This document shows positions 23,158 to 44,930 of a stretch of 64,000 bases of DNA, piece by piece. The translations under genes and the position numbers were made by a program. Location of the stretch: assembly GCF_048128805.1 (NCBI RefSeq), contig NC_136010.1, positions 13,984,480-14,048,479 on the forward strand, read 5' to 3'. The DNA comes from Centroberyx gerrardi (lineage: Eukaryota > Chordata > Actinopteri > Beryciformes > Berycidae). Each line of letters starts with the position of its first letter. Within the stretch, counting starts at the first letter, position 1. The notes under the pieces were generated by a model. That model worked only from the letters and a program-made list of their open reading frames with translations. It was not told the DNA's origin and made no database searches.

Positions 23158-26100
23158 ATGACGAACAGCTCAAAGAGGAAAGAAGAGATTCATCTGGTGA
23201 ATGGGGGTGTAAAACAGTCCACATGGAGCAAAGCATTCAACAGTAATGCTATCTGGGAGGAGAAGGTCAGTGAGTTGCCCTGCTTGTTCAGCCTAGCCAC
23301 TATATTGTTACAGTTATGCATAATTGCCCCAAACTTATCAGGAAACCTTCCACTTCATAGTTTGTCGCTCGCTATTCCAAGAGACGGCTAGCTGGAGCTA
23401 GCTATCATGCTAACGATTATCCGGTTACTGTAGCTAACCCCTACGTTACCGTTGTTCGTTTGCTGTCATCGTAAATCAATATAATCGCATAATTGAGCTA
23501 GGCTGCGTGAGCTTTCTAAACAGCAAAACAAGAAGTGGAAGAAGACGTGTCGTGCTGCATTTTAAATAATCTGCCTGTTTTGTGAAATGAAAGGGAACAG
23601 AGCTGCTAAATTACTTTAAAAGTTCAATATTGTTCCTCCAGACTAGTGTTTTGCTTTGGTAGAAATATTAACTTTTACATGCTTCCCTGTCATGAACAGT
23701 TAATCTGTCGGTGTATGTGGGGTGGAGCTAGAGCTGGACATCATTTCCCACAACTGACTAAAATGATTTATCTCTAGTAAGAATGGAAGAAATTAAGCGG
23801 ATCATACTGCACAATACTAGGCTAATGCATTTAAATGTAATGTTCTAAATTTAGTATCAGCATAACACAATTTATGTTTTAATCTTGTTTCTTCATTTTC
23901 TTCAACAGGATGAGTTTTTAGATGTGATTTACTGGATCCGGCAAATTATTGCAGTAATCCTTGGTGTGATATGGGGTGTTGCGCCGCTGAAGGGATTTCT
24001 AGGAATAGCCATGTAAGTATTCAGTACAGCCAGTGTCCTTTTTCCCTACCTTACATTTTTGACTGAGCTCCCAGTTCTGCATATTTGATTGCATTGCTAA
24101 ATAAATGGTATGTTTATAGGATCATACCGACTATGTTGACGAATAGTGTAGGACTGACAAAGGCTATGGAGTCAGACTGATAGCCTTCAGGTTTTGGAGC
24201 AAAAGGATCTTTCTCATTTAAAAAAAATCACTGATATGCTAACATCCCAATGTGCTTACCTTGCTAGATTCTGCATCATCAATGCTGGCGTCCTGTATGT
24301 ATACTTCAGCAGCTTTCAGCAGATCGACGAGGAGGAGTACGGTGGCACATGGGAACTCACCAAAGAAGGCTTCATGACGTCTTTTGCTCTGTTTCTGGTG
24401 GGGATGCAAACATTTCTGCAAACATTTTGCCACTTTGCTTTTGCAAAATGTGTTAATTCAGTACAGACTTTCTTTGGAAATAGAGGTCCAAATATTTCCC
24501 ATGGTCACTTGTTTGTTTTCAGAGTTGACACCACAAGGAAGAATAATACTATAGGGTCACAATCAAATTGTATGGATATTATTGTGGGATATGATATCCG
24601 ACTCGGTTGTATAGCCTTTTTTTAATACTAAGCACCTGGGTTGTAGTTGTAGTTGCAGTTGTCAACTGACCAGGATTTTAATGGTCTGAGTCTGACTTGT
24701 TGAGGTATAAACTGCAAAAAACGTACACTTTGTAAAGCCTAGCTTTTCCTGACTAGTGTGTTGTTGACATATTATGCAAAGGTGTTTCTGGAAACAATGG
24801 CCCTTATTTATGAAGCAGCCATCGAAATCACAAGTTAAAAGGTGCATTCTTGAGTCCACCGAAAAACACCCACATTTAACCTCCAATGAATGCCTCTATT
24901 GGTAGTGTACCTCTAGTCACCTAAATCTAGTCATGGGACCTGATTTGAATACTACATTGAATACAAATGCTACACAATCACCCTGCAATATGAGTGATAC
25001 TCAGTAATTATATACACTTTTGATTTCTGGTCTATACTGTACCTATGGCTACGTACACACTGCCAGAATTCGGTAGTGACAACTGAATTTATGAATGAGA
25101 GTGAATTTGCATATGTCTGGTACACACTGGAGCAAAGCGGAGTAAAATTTGCGGACTGTGTATGTACAGGTAACAGGAGTCACGCCACTCCTCGGATCTC
25201 GCGATGGTTGTAAAGAATGTCTGTAACCATAGTAACGTTTACTAATATGGCGGCTACTATTGCCTGTATTTTCAGTTTACTTGACACCTGTAACACCAGT
25301 TACCAGAGGCGTCAACTTATCCATAAGATCTTAACAAACCGCCACTGACAGCGGCGCCATGTTCTCTTTTTCCGCCGCATGGACTTGATACTTTTAACGG
25401 CAACATTTGGGCCCAGGCCGCAGAACTGGTAGGAACAACCACAATGTTGAGGAAACAGACTGGATAGAAAATTTGAGAATGTCTCACAACACTTACCTCC
25501 GTCTCTTTAAAAAACAAAAACAAAAACGGTGATAATGTTACGTAACGTAACGAGTGTTGCGCCTTACGTCACGTAACAACCAGTTGTCCAGTCCGGTTCT
25601 GGTACACACTACACGGACTAACCGAATCCGCTCTCAAATTCGGTTGTCAATACCTGAATTTTCAGGGAGTGAGTTCGGTTGTTGTCACACTCCTTAATAA
25701 CTGAACTGTGTGTGAACATAACAGGATTAAGCACTCCAATGAGGAGCGACAGTCGTATTTAGTTGCAATGTGTACGTAATCAATCCACTGATAAAAAGAG
25801 AATTATGGCTGCATATTTTTATTTGGAGGAATCAATAATTAGCCTAATTTATTATTAAATTTCAGTGTTATTTTTATGCTCTATAATATGTCACATTTCA
25901 TGATTTAAAAATGATCTCATAGACTCAAGTTGGAGGTTTCAGTTAGTAATGCTTAATGTAATGACTTACTTTGTGACTGTGTGTCTCTGTAATATGCAGT
26001 GAAGCGCTTCAAATGAGCGTACACACATTGAGAACAGATGTGAGAAAGATCTCAGTGGTACCATCAAGTTCCAGTTGATAAATACTGTCTTATGTGGGAG

Positions 26101-26332
26101 GATGAGCATATTTTCATTTTAAGATCAGATTGGAGTGAACGTTCCCTTCATAAATCTGGGCCAATTAGTGTATTATATTACAGCATATCATTAGTCAGTT
26201 TGTAATGATTTCAATGTTGCTGTTCCTGAAGCTTGTGATTTAATAATCTGTGTCTAACCAGTATATCTATTCCTCTCTGTCTCTTACCAGGTGGTGTGGA
26301 TAATATTTTACACAGCTCTACATTATGACTGA
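23158..26332 (+). CDS. rab5if: RAB5-interacting factor (C20orf24 family membrane protein)
   Basis: Four coding exons, 23158-23265, 23909-24012, 24268-24397 and 26291-26332, join to 127 codons plus TGA with GT/AG borders. The product runs from MTNSSKRKEEIHLVNGG through DEFLDVIYWIRQIIAVILG and EEEYGGTWELTKEGFMTSFA to FYTALHYD. It aligns by eye along its whole length with human RAB5IF, which also ends AIHYD and is of near-equal length. Three hydrophobic segments are seen (about 47-62, 66-84 and 106-123). By family knowledge it is a small ER/mitochondrial membrane protein that partners TMCO1 in the multipass translocon and has been linked to respiratory-complex assembly. The ATG is the first one in the promoter-proximal exon. 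The 1.9 kb last intron is mostly a probable transposon. Confidence 0.95.
24798..26163 (+). mobile_element. Candidate non-autonomous DNA transposon in rab5if intron 3
   Basis: The left end TGGCCCTTATTTATGAAG and the right end CTTCATAAATCTGGGCCA are imperfect terminal inverted repeats, differing by a small internal change. The 1.37 kb between them has no transposase ORF. Target-site duplication is unclear; AAT may be present on both sides. The family was not identified. A second element may be nested inside. Confidence 0.45.
25045..25735 (+). mobile_element. Possible nested element inside the 24.8-26.2 kb transposon
   Basis: CTACGTACACACTGCC at the left and the ACTGTGTGTGAACATAAC region at the right look like degraded inverted termini. 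Sub-terminal GTGACAAC occurs on the left, with its relative GTGTGACAAC on the opposite strand at the right. The interior is more CpG-rich than its surroundings. The support is weak. Confidence 0.25.
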
Positions 26333-27885
26333 GAGGAATCCATCGGACACTAAATATGAACATTTCCGTTGAAGTAAATTGTCAAGACACAAAGACTCCA
26401 TGGCTTGAGGGGTGTCAACACTCCTAACATAGGACTTGTCAGTGTGCAGTGCATTTTGGGAAATCGTAGTTCGAATAACAAGATCCTGGCGAGACCACCA
26501 TGATGAACATGTTCAAATACATCTCGATAGTTTGAGGGTTCCTTCTCAAGGCATCTTACATTACACTTCCCAAATGTTATATTTCCTTCCTCCCGCCGTC
26601 GACATTATCTCTGATCACACACTTATTGAAATATGGAAAGCAATGGTTCTGCTGAGACCAGCTGCATTTCTAGTTATGCTGAAATAGTTTGATGCAAAGG
26701 CCTTCTGTTTTAGAAGAGTGATACCAGCATGTTTTTTTTTAGACTGTGGAGATGTAACAATCTGTGTGTGTATTATCCCAGTTTACTTCTCACTGAGCTG
26801 ATCACTGAAATTACAGCAAGGGGGCAGTAAAAACTAAATCTTGTCATATAATCATTAGGACCCGCCTGATCTGTGGGTGTGATGTTTTTTAGTCTGATGT
26901 GGTAGCTGTGGTCTGTTGTGGTACGTTTAATTGGAGGAGAAAATGAACCATATCTGATCTAAAATACGAGTAATGGATTATGTCTTTGGCTTCACTGTTA
27001 ACACTCCGTCTAGACCAGAATTCCTAAACGCATGCATGAATTTCTTTCCAAAACGATATATCCACCATGTTATCTGGGGCTGACACAATGATTAAAATGG
27101 CATGGCAGTAAAGCGCTTTACTGTGAAAGTTATGAGCCATCTTAACACCTTTGTTTTCAAGGATGGAATCATCTGTTTTGTTGAAATATTGACTGGTGAC
27201 TTTCAGGAAGCTTAATTTTTCCCCCCTCAAAACTGGATATATAGCGTTTTGGAATGAAACCCATCAATTGTCTTTCTTCTCAAGGGTCTAGTTGTAAATG
27301 TGAAAATGTTGGATAACCACAACTCATTGTGCCGAAACCACACTCTTTTCTTGCTGATCTCATTTATGGAACAAATGCTGATACGATGTAGGCTTACATA
27401 TCAGCCAATATCTGATGCCGATGCAAATATCTGCCAGTAATATCAATGCAATCAATATATCAGTTGGCCGCTAATAATAACCATGTCCATCCATATAAGT
27501 CACATCTTCAGAGAGGAGGAAGGAAACATGCATGTTGTCAGATGCAAAATGTCCACAGATTGAATCTAAACCTGGTCTGTGCACTGCCATGATTTGCTGT
27601 TAGTATGTCTTGATGTCATTTTTTCATCAATGGCATTATTGCATAGAGGTTAGAAATAATTTAATTTTTTTGTGTTTGTTTTCCTTCACACGTAGCTTCC
27701 AGATCAAAGTCTTACCTAATGTTCTGAAATTAATTTAAACATGTCTGTAAATTCTGTACAATGTCCCTTTTGTCAAAATCCACATTGTATTACGCAGATT
27801 TATTTGTACTTATGTTATATCTTGTTTGATGTAACATACTTCTCAGTATTTTATAGTGAATAAATTTTAAAAAACAGTTCTTGCA
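26333..27885 (+). other. rab5if: rab5if 3' UTR with poly(A) signal at 27859-27864
   Basis: From the TGA to the AATAAA at 27859-27864 no coding is supported. A stretch at about 27375-27480 with repeated CAGCCAATATCTGATGCC-like units resembles fragments of a dispersed fish repeat. The UTR could end earlier. Confidence 0.5.
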
Positions 27886-28379
27886 AGATGACTGTAATGA
27901 TCCTGTTGTACTAGATGCACAGATGGTGTTTGAGAGGACTGTATTTTCTGATCGAAATCTTTTGGGAATCATTAAACATGGGCTTTATTTGGCCTCCATT
28001 TTCAAAGAGATGGAGTGTTACTTCATTGCCATACCAGGAAATTTAATTTAGTGCATTAGTTTATCATTAGGCTGATAAATTCAATATGCTGATGGTTCAA
28101 CGTTATGAGCTTGCATATGCCCTTACACTGGACTGTATACCAGTGTTTATCCGAAGATGCTGCTTTCCCTTTCTTGTTATCTGTATCGTATTCTGCTTTT
28201 TGCTATCTCTATTTATTTCCTAGTCATTTGTTTGATTTTTGACCTTGATCCAACTGCTGCAAAGTTGCAGTTTCCACACAGGGATCCTTTAAGTTCCATC
28301 TGCTCTTTTCATAACAGTTTGGACAGTCATCTACTGGCCAAATATGAAAATAAGCCAACTTTTCTTCGAGGCTGTCAGC
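27886..28379. other. Short intergenic region between rab5if and dhx35
   Basis: About 500 bp, AT-rich on the left, with no repeat or gene recognised. A 108-codon plus-strand frame (28157-28483) has no family resemblance and runs into the dhx35 promoter. Confidence 0.5.
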
Positions 28380-28491
28380 TGTTTTTTCAGACGCCGAACG
28401 CAGCGACATCGTTCGTAAAATCCTCAACGAAATCCCGAAGTATGACGTCACCCGCGAAGAAGCGGAAAAAATATGTGACGTAGAGGCCAAG
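28380..28491 (+). promoter_or_regulatory. dhx35: dhx35 core promoter with CRE and YY1-type motifs
   Basis: A full palindromic CRE, TGACGTCA, is at 28443-28450, and a half-site TGACG is at 28476-28480. AAGATGGCGGC, an excellent YY1 site, spans 28490-28500 and contains the start codon itself. The region is CpG-rich with no TATA box. YY1 sites over the transcription and translation start are a known feature of housekeeping promoters. Confidence 0.6.
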
Positions 28492-36958
<8,467 letters not shown>

Positions 36959-37975
36959 GTCCTGCGAGCACCACACCGCTGTAAGACAGGAAGACCCACT
37001 GGAAAAAAAGGACAGCACCCCTCTTAAACCGCCACTGTGCCCCTGTCCATCTCACTGTATATAAAGATGTACTATATATTTATTGTCCATGTCCACCTGC
37101 ACAACCCCTCCACATAGGGGGCACTATCTGACCACGCTAGAATGGGCACTAGTGGCATTTGTTTTTTTAGTGTTAATGTTAGAATGTGTGATTTGCTTAC
37201 ATTTGAAAGCATCTGTCTTGCGTTTTGGCAGTGCCATAGTGTAGTATCTGTTTTTATCAGTGTAATATCTGATCCATGACCCTGTATGGTTGAGGGTGAG
37301 ATAAGAGTAAATGGTGATGGATGTCAGACGAGTTCAGAATGTGCTTGACTTGCGTCCGTTCAAGCATGGTCACATAGTGGTGACCCATCATACCTGTACA
37401 TAGTCAGAGCAGGCTGAGGTCCAGGGAATGGCTCTCCTGTTACAGGCCGGTCCATACCTGGCTCTTGGCTTCATTATTTTTTTATTGCTGTATTTTTTTC
37501 CTGTCGCAGCACAGCATGATAAATAATTGAAGACAATGGAATGTGAGGATGTTGTATTTTGAGGGACTTAATATGGTTTAGTTTTTGATTGATTTGCTTC
37601 CCCCCATAGCCTGGGTGCCTTTATGTTTCTAATTGGTTCGCAATATGTGATGCTGAACACAGAATATCTTCCTTTTCCAATTTAAAGAGCTTAAATCATC
37701 TGTACTTTCATTCTGGCTCCAATGCCTTTGCTGCAGAGGGAAATGCATTTTTGTTTGTCTCAGTCCGCCCCAGATTGTACAACTAATATGATACTGTGAA
37801 AAGACTTATATTACTTTTGGACCGTTTGTTGTTTTCAACTCTTTATTGCCACTTAACTACTCTAGCTCAAACATAGTGGCCTTGCTACCACTCTGTGCCA
37901 AATTTTTTTATCAACCATATTTCACATTTCATTTTCAAATGGAATGTGCAAATAAACCCAAGCATTGTAAATGCA
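36959..37975 (+). other. dhx35: dhx35 3' UTR with poly(A) signal at 37951-37956
   Basis: After the TAA at 36956-36958 there is no coding. AATAAA lies at 37951-37956, giving a UTR of about 1 kb. Confidence 0.6.
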
Positions 37976-40900
37976 AAGCTGTGCAATCAAAACTAAAAAT
38001 GAAGTGCCATTTGTTCCTATGATGACAAAGTGCATTCAGACATGCATCCAAAGCCTCAAAGAAACAGTAGCATTTATTTTTAGCCATCTCTTTGGCCATC
38101 ATAGTAGCCTTTCTTCTCAAAGTCTCTATGTTTTGAACAAGCTGTTATTGTACATTTTGTTTATTACAACTAGGTCTACTAGGTGTTCAGTAAAATGGCA
38201 AGTTTTATGTTTTCCATTCCATATTTAGGCTACTATACGTCTTTTACATTCCTGCTTTTGTTCTTATTTCCCTAATTTTGTTTTCCTTCAGAGGTATATG
38301 GCCCTGAATACTCTAGAAAGCCTCAGCAAGCAATAGAAACAAGGGTTGTCATTTTGATCCACCAGGACCTGCTTTCAAATCAGTAAGGTTACCGTCATGA
38401 ACTTTATTGACTTATGTCTGCATGGTTTTTCGTAGATAACTTGTTCTTGAAGTAACTAGATGCAGTGAAACAGTAATCAAACTCTGGAGAACAACACACC
38501 ATAGATAAATAAATCCAATCAGATTAGATGAGTATACAAGTGAAGTACTCTTGCATGTTAAATGGTACTCTAAAGTACACCTTAAGATCACCCCGTAGAT
38601 TAATTGCAAACATAGCTGATTGCAAGATGACTTGTTTATTCTCATTTGTGCTGATACTCTAAATATGTATGCAGCCAAACTGTAATCTGTAGAACTGTGT
38701 AGTTGCTCAATTCTGAGAAAAAGCTCCATCACCTGACATCTCTTCCACAAATCTTCAAATAAAGCCTTATTGTCATGCATTGAGATGTGGCTCTTTGTCT
38801 TCACTGAACTTCTTTACTTTTCATGTAGTGCTTTACTCAGCCAGGGGGTGTCAATGTTGTACCATAAACAAGTGCCTACTCCCTAGTCTTACCTTTCTGA
38901 AGGTGATAAATCAGGATGTGTAAGGCATTTTTGACACCCCCCACTTTATAACTATGTGTAAAAATAAAAATACTTGTTTTTGTTCATGCTGTTGATCCCA
39001 ACAACCAGGCCCATTATGTAGACCCAGCACATTCAATTTATGGATAATGATAGGCTATGCTCAGAGTGAATATAAAACCTTACTATGCTATTTAAGAATA
39101 TTTTGCAAAAAAGTAAGTATATGTCAGCTACAGGTTAAGCCACTGTAGAAGAGATCCACATATTCGCTGACCTGCATTTTACAGACAAAGTTCAAGGATA
39201 TGAACACATTTGCAGCAGCACTTTCACTAAAACGTCAACTATTAAAATGGATTCGCGCTGCTCCCTACCGCCCTCCCACGGTGTTTGGCAGAAGGAGACA
39301 ATATTGGTACCAGGCAGGCAATTAGTTAGAAAAGTTTGAATTGCTGCCTGGTGGATACATGGCGAATTTACCTGTCCAGCTAAACTAAAAGGTCTCAAGG
39401 CAAGTTCTGTGAAGTATGTATGTTTGCCGATAAGCAATTTAATTTAACTGACAAATTTTGCAATGGAGTTTGACGTGACGTTCCCTGCCACATAGAGATG
39501 ACAACCGAGTATGACACGGCTAGCTAAGTTAGCTAACCAGTTAGCCCAAATGCTAATGTTGCTATTATGCGTTTGTATTTACTTACACTTCTGATTTAAG
39601 TAAGAAATAGCGGTAGCTTCTCTTGCTCCTTCCTCAAATGCAGCCTGAAGCCAATTTTTGCTCGATATCTTATGTTCTTTAAGAATAATGAAAGGAAACA
39701 TTCCGCTCCAGGAAAAAATGTGTTAAAGTAGAATTTAAAGGTGCTACTTTAGCTTTTTTACAGCAATAAATCATCGCCACATTCATTTTGAGACATTAGT
39801 ATAATTTATTACCATAAACAAACAAGACCATTGCTAAGATTGGCAGCATCTAGCTACCTGCCTCTGCACTGAGTCTTACATTGTGTGTCACGGGGTCAGA
39901 TTTTGTGAGGAATCTGTTGGATTGCTTTAAGGCACAAAGGGAAATTATTTTATGGCACAAAACAGGAAAAACCCTGCTGTTCTTTCAGCACAAACGCATG
40001 TAAAGCTTCCAGAATTTCTCACGATGGCAGGTGGTGAGTGAAATGCCAATGGAAAAATCTGTTCCAACATGTTTATCCTCTTCAGTAAAGCAAAATTGAA
40101 AACCTTACACCAACAAAGCAAACATCCAAAGGTCAGCCCCAAAAGAGTCGATTCCTTGACTCCAACAAGCTTAACAGTCGGGGTCGACTCTGGGAGTCGA
40201 AACTAAGTCAATTCCACCTTTTCAATCAATGATTTTTTTGTGTGCATAAAATAGGTAATTAGCAGTTATTACAATTAGCCTACTAAGTGAGCGTTTTCCT
40301 GGTTGATTCCATCATGTCTTATGGCCTTTCTGGCACATCCATAGAGCAGAGGTAGGCATACACTACATGCAGTCAAGAGTTTACCTTGCAGTAGAGGTGA
40401 CACACTGAAAACAACAAAGATTAACTGGTGGAACATCCCAAAAAATTGTACACACTCAGCACTTATACTGCCATAATTATAATTTATTGTTAACATCCAT
40501 TCCTTCCTATTCTCCTTCCATCTACTACAAGATCTACGTGTCCACAATGTAATGCAATGGTCGGATTCTCTTCTGTGAACAGCACACACCAGTGCAACTC
40601 TAATGGCAGTAAAAGTGCAAATTGGGGAACTGTAACTTCTCTGAACAACCCTTGAGATGTAAGTAAATGCAAATGAGTAATAGTGACATGTTGACTAATA
40701 GTTAGATTAAGATGCAATGATCTCAATGTCTCAGAGGCAATTTAAACTTTACCACTCTGTTTTCATTGTAGAGACCAAATGAAGGTGCTACAGACACGCT
40801 AACTGTACAGTAGGCTCGAAGGCACAGGTGGATTACATATCTAGAGCTAGGTAACTTTACTTTGAAGGCAAGAGAAACAGTAAAATATCATGAAATGGGT

Positions 40901-41575
40901 AAAATAACATGAAATGGGCGGCTGCTCTAATGAGTCATTTTCGAGTTTCTCACTGTGTGTTCTGCAAATATGCTCCTTCACAAAGTGATTGCAGGCCTAC
41001 AGCATAGAAGTGCAAACCTAAATAATGTAGCATTGAAGTTGGACCATTTAAAAGAGCGTGGTTGACTCCCTTGTTTCAGGATTCAGTCAGTCTGCAGAGG
41101 GTGTTGCTGGCAGGAAGTGGATGCCAGGTTCCCAAGGGGAGGAGGAGACAATCAGGCGAAGGAAAGGGGAATTTCCTGCTCATCACAGTGCAATGAAGGT
41201 TAGTATCCTCTATAGGTGAAGTGAGGTGAGTGTAGAAGGGTGTTTTCGCCTTTGGGCATGCTGTCTCGGACTTGTAAAATGATGAGGCAGTAACCACTCG
41301 ATGGAATTGAAGTTTTGGCTTCTTAAAAGGGACTGGGCCCCAGCATGCAGTGTGAGGTCTAACCAAAGGTACAGACTATGGTTACATCTAGTGAGGGAGA
41401 CTGGGGCCAGCCGTAACCTAATGCTTTAGCTTATTCCACAACAAATCTGTGGTTATTTCAGTTAGAATTTAAATTAACTTTGGCATGGCTACAACATCCT
41501 TTCCTCTTCACTGTCAACAGAGTAGGCTAAGCTATAGTGGTCAAGATGGAAATAAATAATGATTTGCCTCACATC
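37976..41575. other. Gene-free region 3' of dhx35
   Basis: This is unique, moderately AT-rich DNA. The ORFs are short and unrecognisable. GCTAAC-type short repeats occur at about 39525-39560, and GTCGA-rich repeated motifs (GAGTCGATTCC, GTCGACTC, GAGTCGA) at about 40145-40205 suggest part of a dispersed repeat. Confidence 0.4.
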
Positions 41576-41576
41576 C

Positions 41577-41720
41577 AGTGTCAATTAATTAGCAAGGGTT
41601 ATTAGTTACTACATAATTAATTGTAACAATTAGGCATTAACTGTATCAATTAAGAAAAAGAGTGAAGCCCAGCCCACACATTGGGAAGTCATAATTGCAT
41701 GTTCCAATTAATTATACATG
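41577..41720. promoter_or_regulatory. Cluster of AATTA homeodomain-type cores
   Basis: CAATTAATTAG, ATAATTAATTG, CAATTAGG, CAATTAAG and CCAATTAATTA all fall within about 145 bp, giving around eight AATTA cores, with another AATTAATTAATT at about 41889. This is enhancer-like on motif density alone; function was not shown. Confidence 0.3.
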
Positions 41721-44639
41721 ATATGCTAAATGTGTTTTTGAATATCTTTCAATATTCTACTGTGGATTTAGTGGTGCAAATGTTCATGGTTATGGCAAAT
41801 ATGGCCTACACTAAACTACAGGCTGGAAAAAATTATACCTATTTTAACAGCCATTATAGAGCTCTCTATTTTAGACCGATGGTCCAAAATTAATTAATTC
41901 AAAGATCATGAACAAAGCATGAACAAATTCAAGTTGTCTTATTGGTGTTTTCTGAGACTAATTCATTTTACCAGTGTTACTTATGTTGTACAGCATTGCA
42001 AAATAAGCCATAATAAGCTCAGTGTAATTAAAAAGTGGACGCTGACACGATGTCTTACAAAAATGTCTATTTAAATTAACTTGATAGTTGATTTAATTTA
42101 TGTTATTTTTCATCATTTTTTGTAAGCGCGCTTGCTTTTATCTTGCTAATTGGTTATGATAACTGGGATTTTATGTAAATTAGTCATATGACAAGTCTGT
42201 GAAAGGTGAACCGATGCATCTCTCATCAGACACTCAGCCACTGCTTAGACAAAACAGAATATTGTACACCTATAATTGTGGTTTGCTTAACCACAAAGCC
42301 TTACAATGATATTGTCTGACTTGCATTATAGGGATCCTTGGAAGTGTGGAGGATGAAGCGATGCTGCATTTGGCTCAGTGTCATCTGAAGGGAAGGAGGC
42401 TCCTCTCTGCCTAATGTGTTTACGGACTAAATGCAAGTAAGAGAAGAAAGACTAAATTTCTATGTGTGTTTTTCAGTTCCACTCAGTTGCCCATTACTGT
42501 TGTGTAACCACATACATGAGAGGAAGCCTGACAGCCGGCGGTATCAGTGATTAATCGTGCGCATGTGATTCGGACGAGGCAGCAATTTGAACAGGTTGTG
42601 TGTATGAGGTTGAGCGTTCCTTACCATATTTCAGTGCCTTCAAAAAATCATTGACATGTTCTATCCAATTTAAAGAATGTTTAACTGTTTTAAAGGGTTT
42701 GATGGGAAAGCAAGTCATGTGTGGATGGTAATTACCCCCTGTTCAAAGTTTATACATGTTTTGAAAGAAAACAATCTGGTTAATATTTCTCTCCTCCATG
42801 ACCAACCAAGTGATAAGTGTTGATGCTTACAGTTTTTGGATGGTCTCTTGTGCTCACAATGTACCATAGGTTTCTATTTCTTGCAAGACGTACATGGTAC
42901 CATTTTGAAATTATGTTAATATAATGATGATAGTGTATATGCACATGAGATTTGAGGTTGCGGTTGGTTGAGGTGCAACACTATCGCTGCCAATATTTTG
43001 GCACACGGTTGAGACCAGATGACAAGTTAAGCAAACCTTTCCCTTGTAAACCTGGATGGTGACCTTGTGATCAGCAGATTTAAAAAAAACACAAACAGAC
43101 CCATCTGTCCTAGGTGATCACATATTAACCTATTCTAATGGTGAGAAGGCCCTAATAAGATTTGGAAGGGTGAAAAATACGGAGCTGAAATGATAATTAC
43201 TCGTGTTTGTGTGTGTGTTTGGCAGGAGGTAGTGAGAGAAATGTTTTTGCATTCATGGCAGGCGCTTGCAAAATCATGATTATATAACATGTCTATTCTG
43301 CATGATTGCATTCATTAACAAAAATATTATTAAGTCTTGGACATAGTGAATGGCTGTGATTGGATATCATCTCCCAGAACATGAATTTTATATAGCCTTC
43401 TATAGGAACAAGAGGCTTTATTGCTAAGTAGCTGTATAAATGTAAAAAAAAAAAAAAAGAATCAAAGAGATTTCAAGCATGGGAGGAATTTTTACATTTG
43501 GGAGGGAGGATGCAATCAGTAGCATGGGACTTGCAGAGGCCTCCCCGGGTGACAAATTGAAAGTGTCTCGGTCTAGTTTATAGCCCTGATCAGGTCAAAC
43601 GAAAAATATTGGAGGTCTGGGTGAGGAGACAGGCCCGCCTGGTGCAGATAAATGGACTGATCATTTCTTATTGAGAAACAATTCCTAAAAGGTAGTTTAC
43701 TGTGTGACTGGGGAAGCGGCGAGCGGAGAGCAGAACACGCACTCACTGCTCCCTCCCTGACCCTTCCTCCACTGCCGGAATTAAATGGATAGAGAGAACG
43801 CGCGTTTCTGATGGCACTCCTCCGCCAGAGAGACACTCCATTTGTTATGAAGTAGGGGTCCTGATGAAGTGTAGGGAGCGCCTCTTTCTTTTTTCCCCCC
43901 TTTTTTCATCCCTCCTTTCTCAGGCACTACAAGGCCGGCCTTCAGTCTGCTTCACATGAAATGGATGGAAGGAGCCGATTGAATTTTACACTCCCCTGGT
44001 CATGATTAATGTGTTTGGTGTGGGGCGTCTCGGCAGTGAAACTCCACCGCCACTAGCTGGTGCTCAAGCTCCTCCCTGGTTGTAGCCTGATGACTGTGTA
44101 CAGGGGTAGGGGTGGCTGGTGAAGGGGGGCAATTTTGTTCTAGAGACTGGTCCTCTCATAGCCCTCAACCCCTTTAACTCCTCTCCCCTTGTGTTAATAG
44201 AAAATCTGTGCTCTAGCCCACTCCCTCGTTATTACTTCACGGTCAGTTTCTCAGTATGCTCCCCACTCTGTGTAACTTGGCAGGCCTTGCTGTAAATGTC
44301 AGTTTATCACTTAACCCATTGTTAAAGGGTGAGAGGCCTAATAAAAGATGCCAGGTCACGTTAGTGGATTTCTTAACAGATGCTCACGGTGTCCGTTTAC
44401 TTATTCAGAGTTCATGTGTGGGCCTAGAATTACACTAGATTTCTAGGAGTGGGCCATTTGTCTTTGAAAAATGTTTTTCATTTGTCTCTTAGAGCAGGTA
44501 AGAATTTATTTATTTATTTTCTGCAGTGATTGGTGTCCAGTGTTTATCGTCCCCTTTTTGCATCAGAGCAATGTGTAAAGTTGTTTGTGGTGAAAGTGCT
44601 AGACAACGCAGTGAGAGAATTACAAAAGTACATAATTAT
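41721..44639. other. Gene-free region
   Basis: Unique AT-rich DNA with an A15 run near 43444 and short C/T-rich stretches at 43880-43920. The 87-codon minus-strand frame at 43573-43836 has no recognisable domain. Confidence 0.4.
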
Positions 44640-44930
44640 TTCTACAGAACATACATTTCAAATTATCTGAGTGTTTCACAGTGATAAGATAATTGCATTA
44701 CCCCGTGAATTAGAAGATGGAGTGACTATCATGACCCGACCTCATCCAGCCATAGCTGATCCAGACATCTTCAAAGTATCTGGTGATAAGGGACCCATAT
44801 TTAATGGTATTAATGGCAATAAGGCCAGGAGGAACAGACTGGATTTACACAAGTGCCTTAGATGAGAGATCAATAAAGAGGTAACTGAGTGGATGAGCCA
44901 GACTAAGCAGGAATAGGAGCAGGTTTAATT
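44640..44930. promoter_or_regulatory. Candidate conserved non-coding element
   Basis: This block is free of simple repeats and carries several ATTA/TAAT cores (GATAATTGCATTACC, TTTAATGGTATTAATGGC). It is bordered by an (AT)n microsatellite at about 45045-45070. The call is based on composition and location in the presumed mafb desert, not on an alignment. Confidence 0.3.

Noticed and set aside
24194..24625. 143-codon ORF overlapping rab5if exon 3
   Set aside because: Only 24268-24397 is conserved. The rest is intron read-through on either side of clear splice sites.
28157..28483. 108-codon ORF just upstream of dhx35
   Set aside because: Not in frame with dhx35, no homologous sequence recognised, and it ends inside the CpG-rich promoter.
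43573..43836. 87-codon minus-strand ORF in a GC-richer patch
   Set aside because: No recognisable domain; isolated in gene-free DNA.
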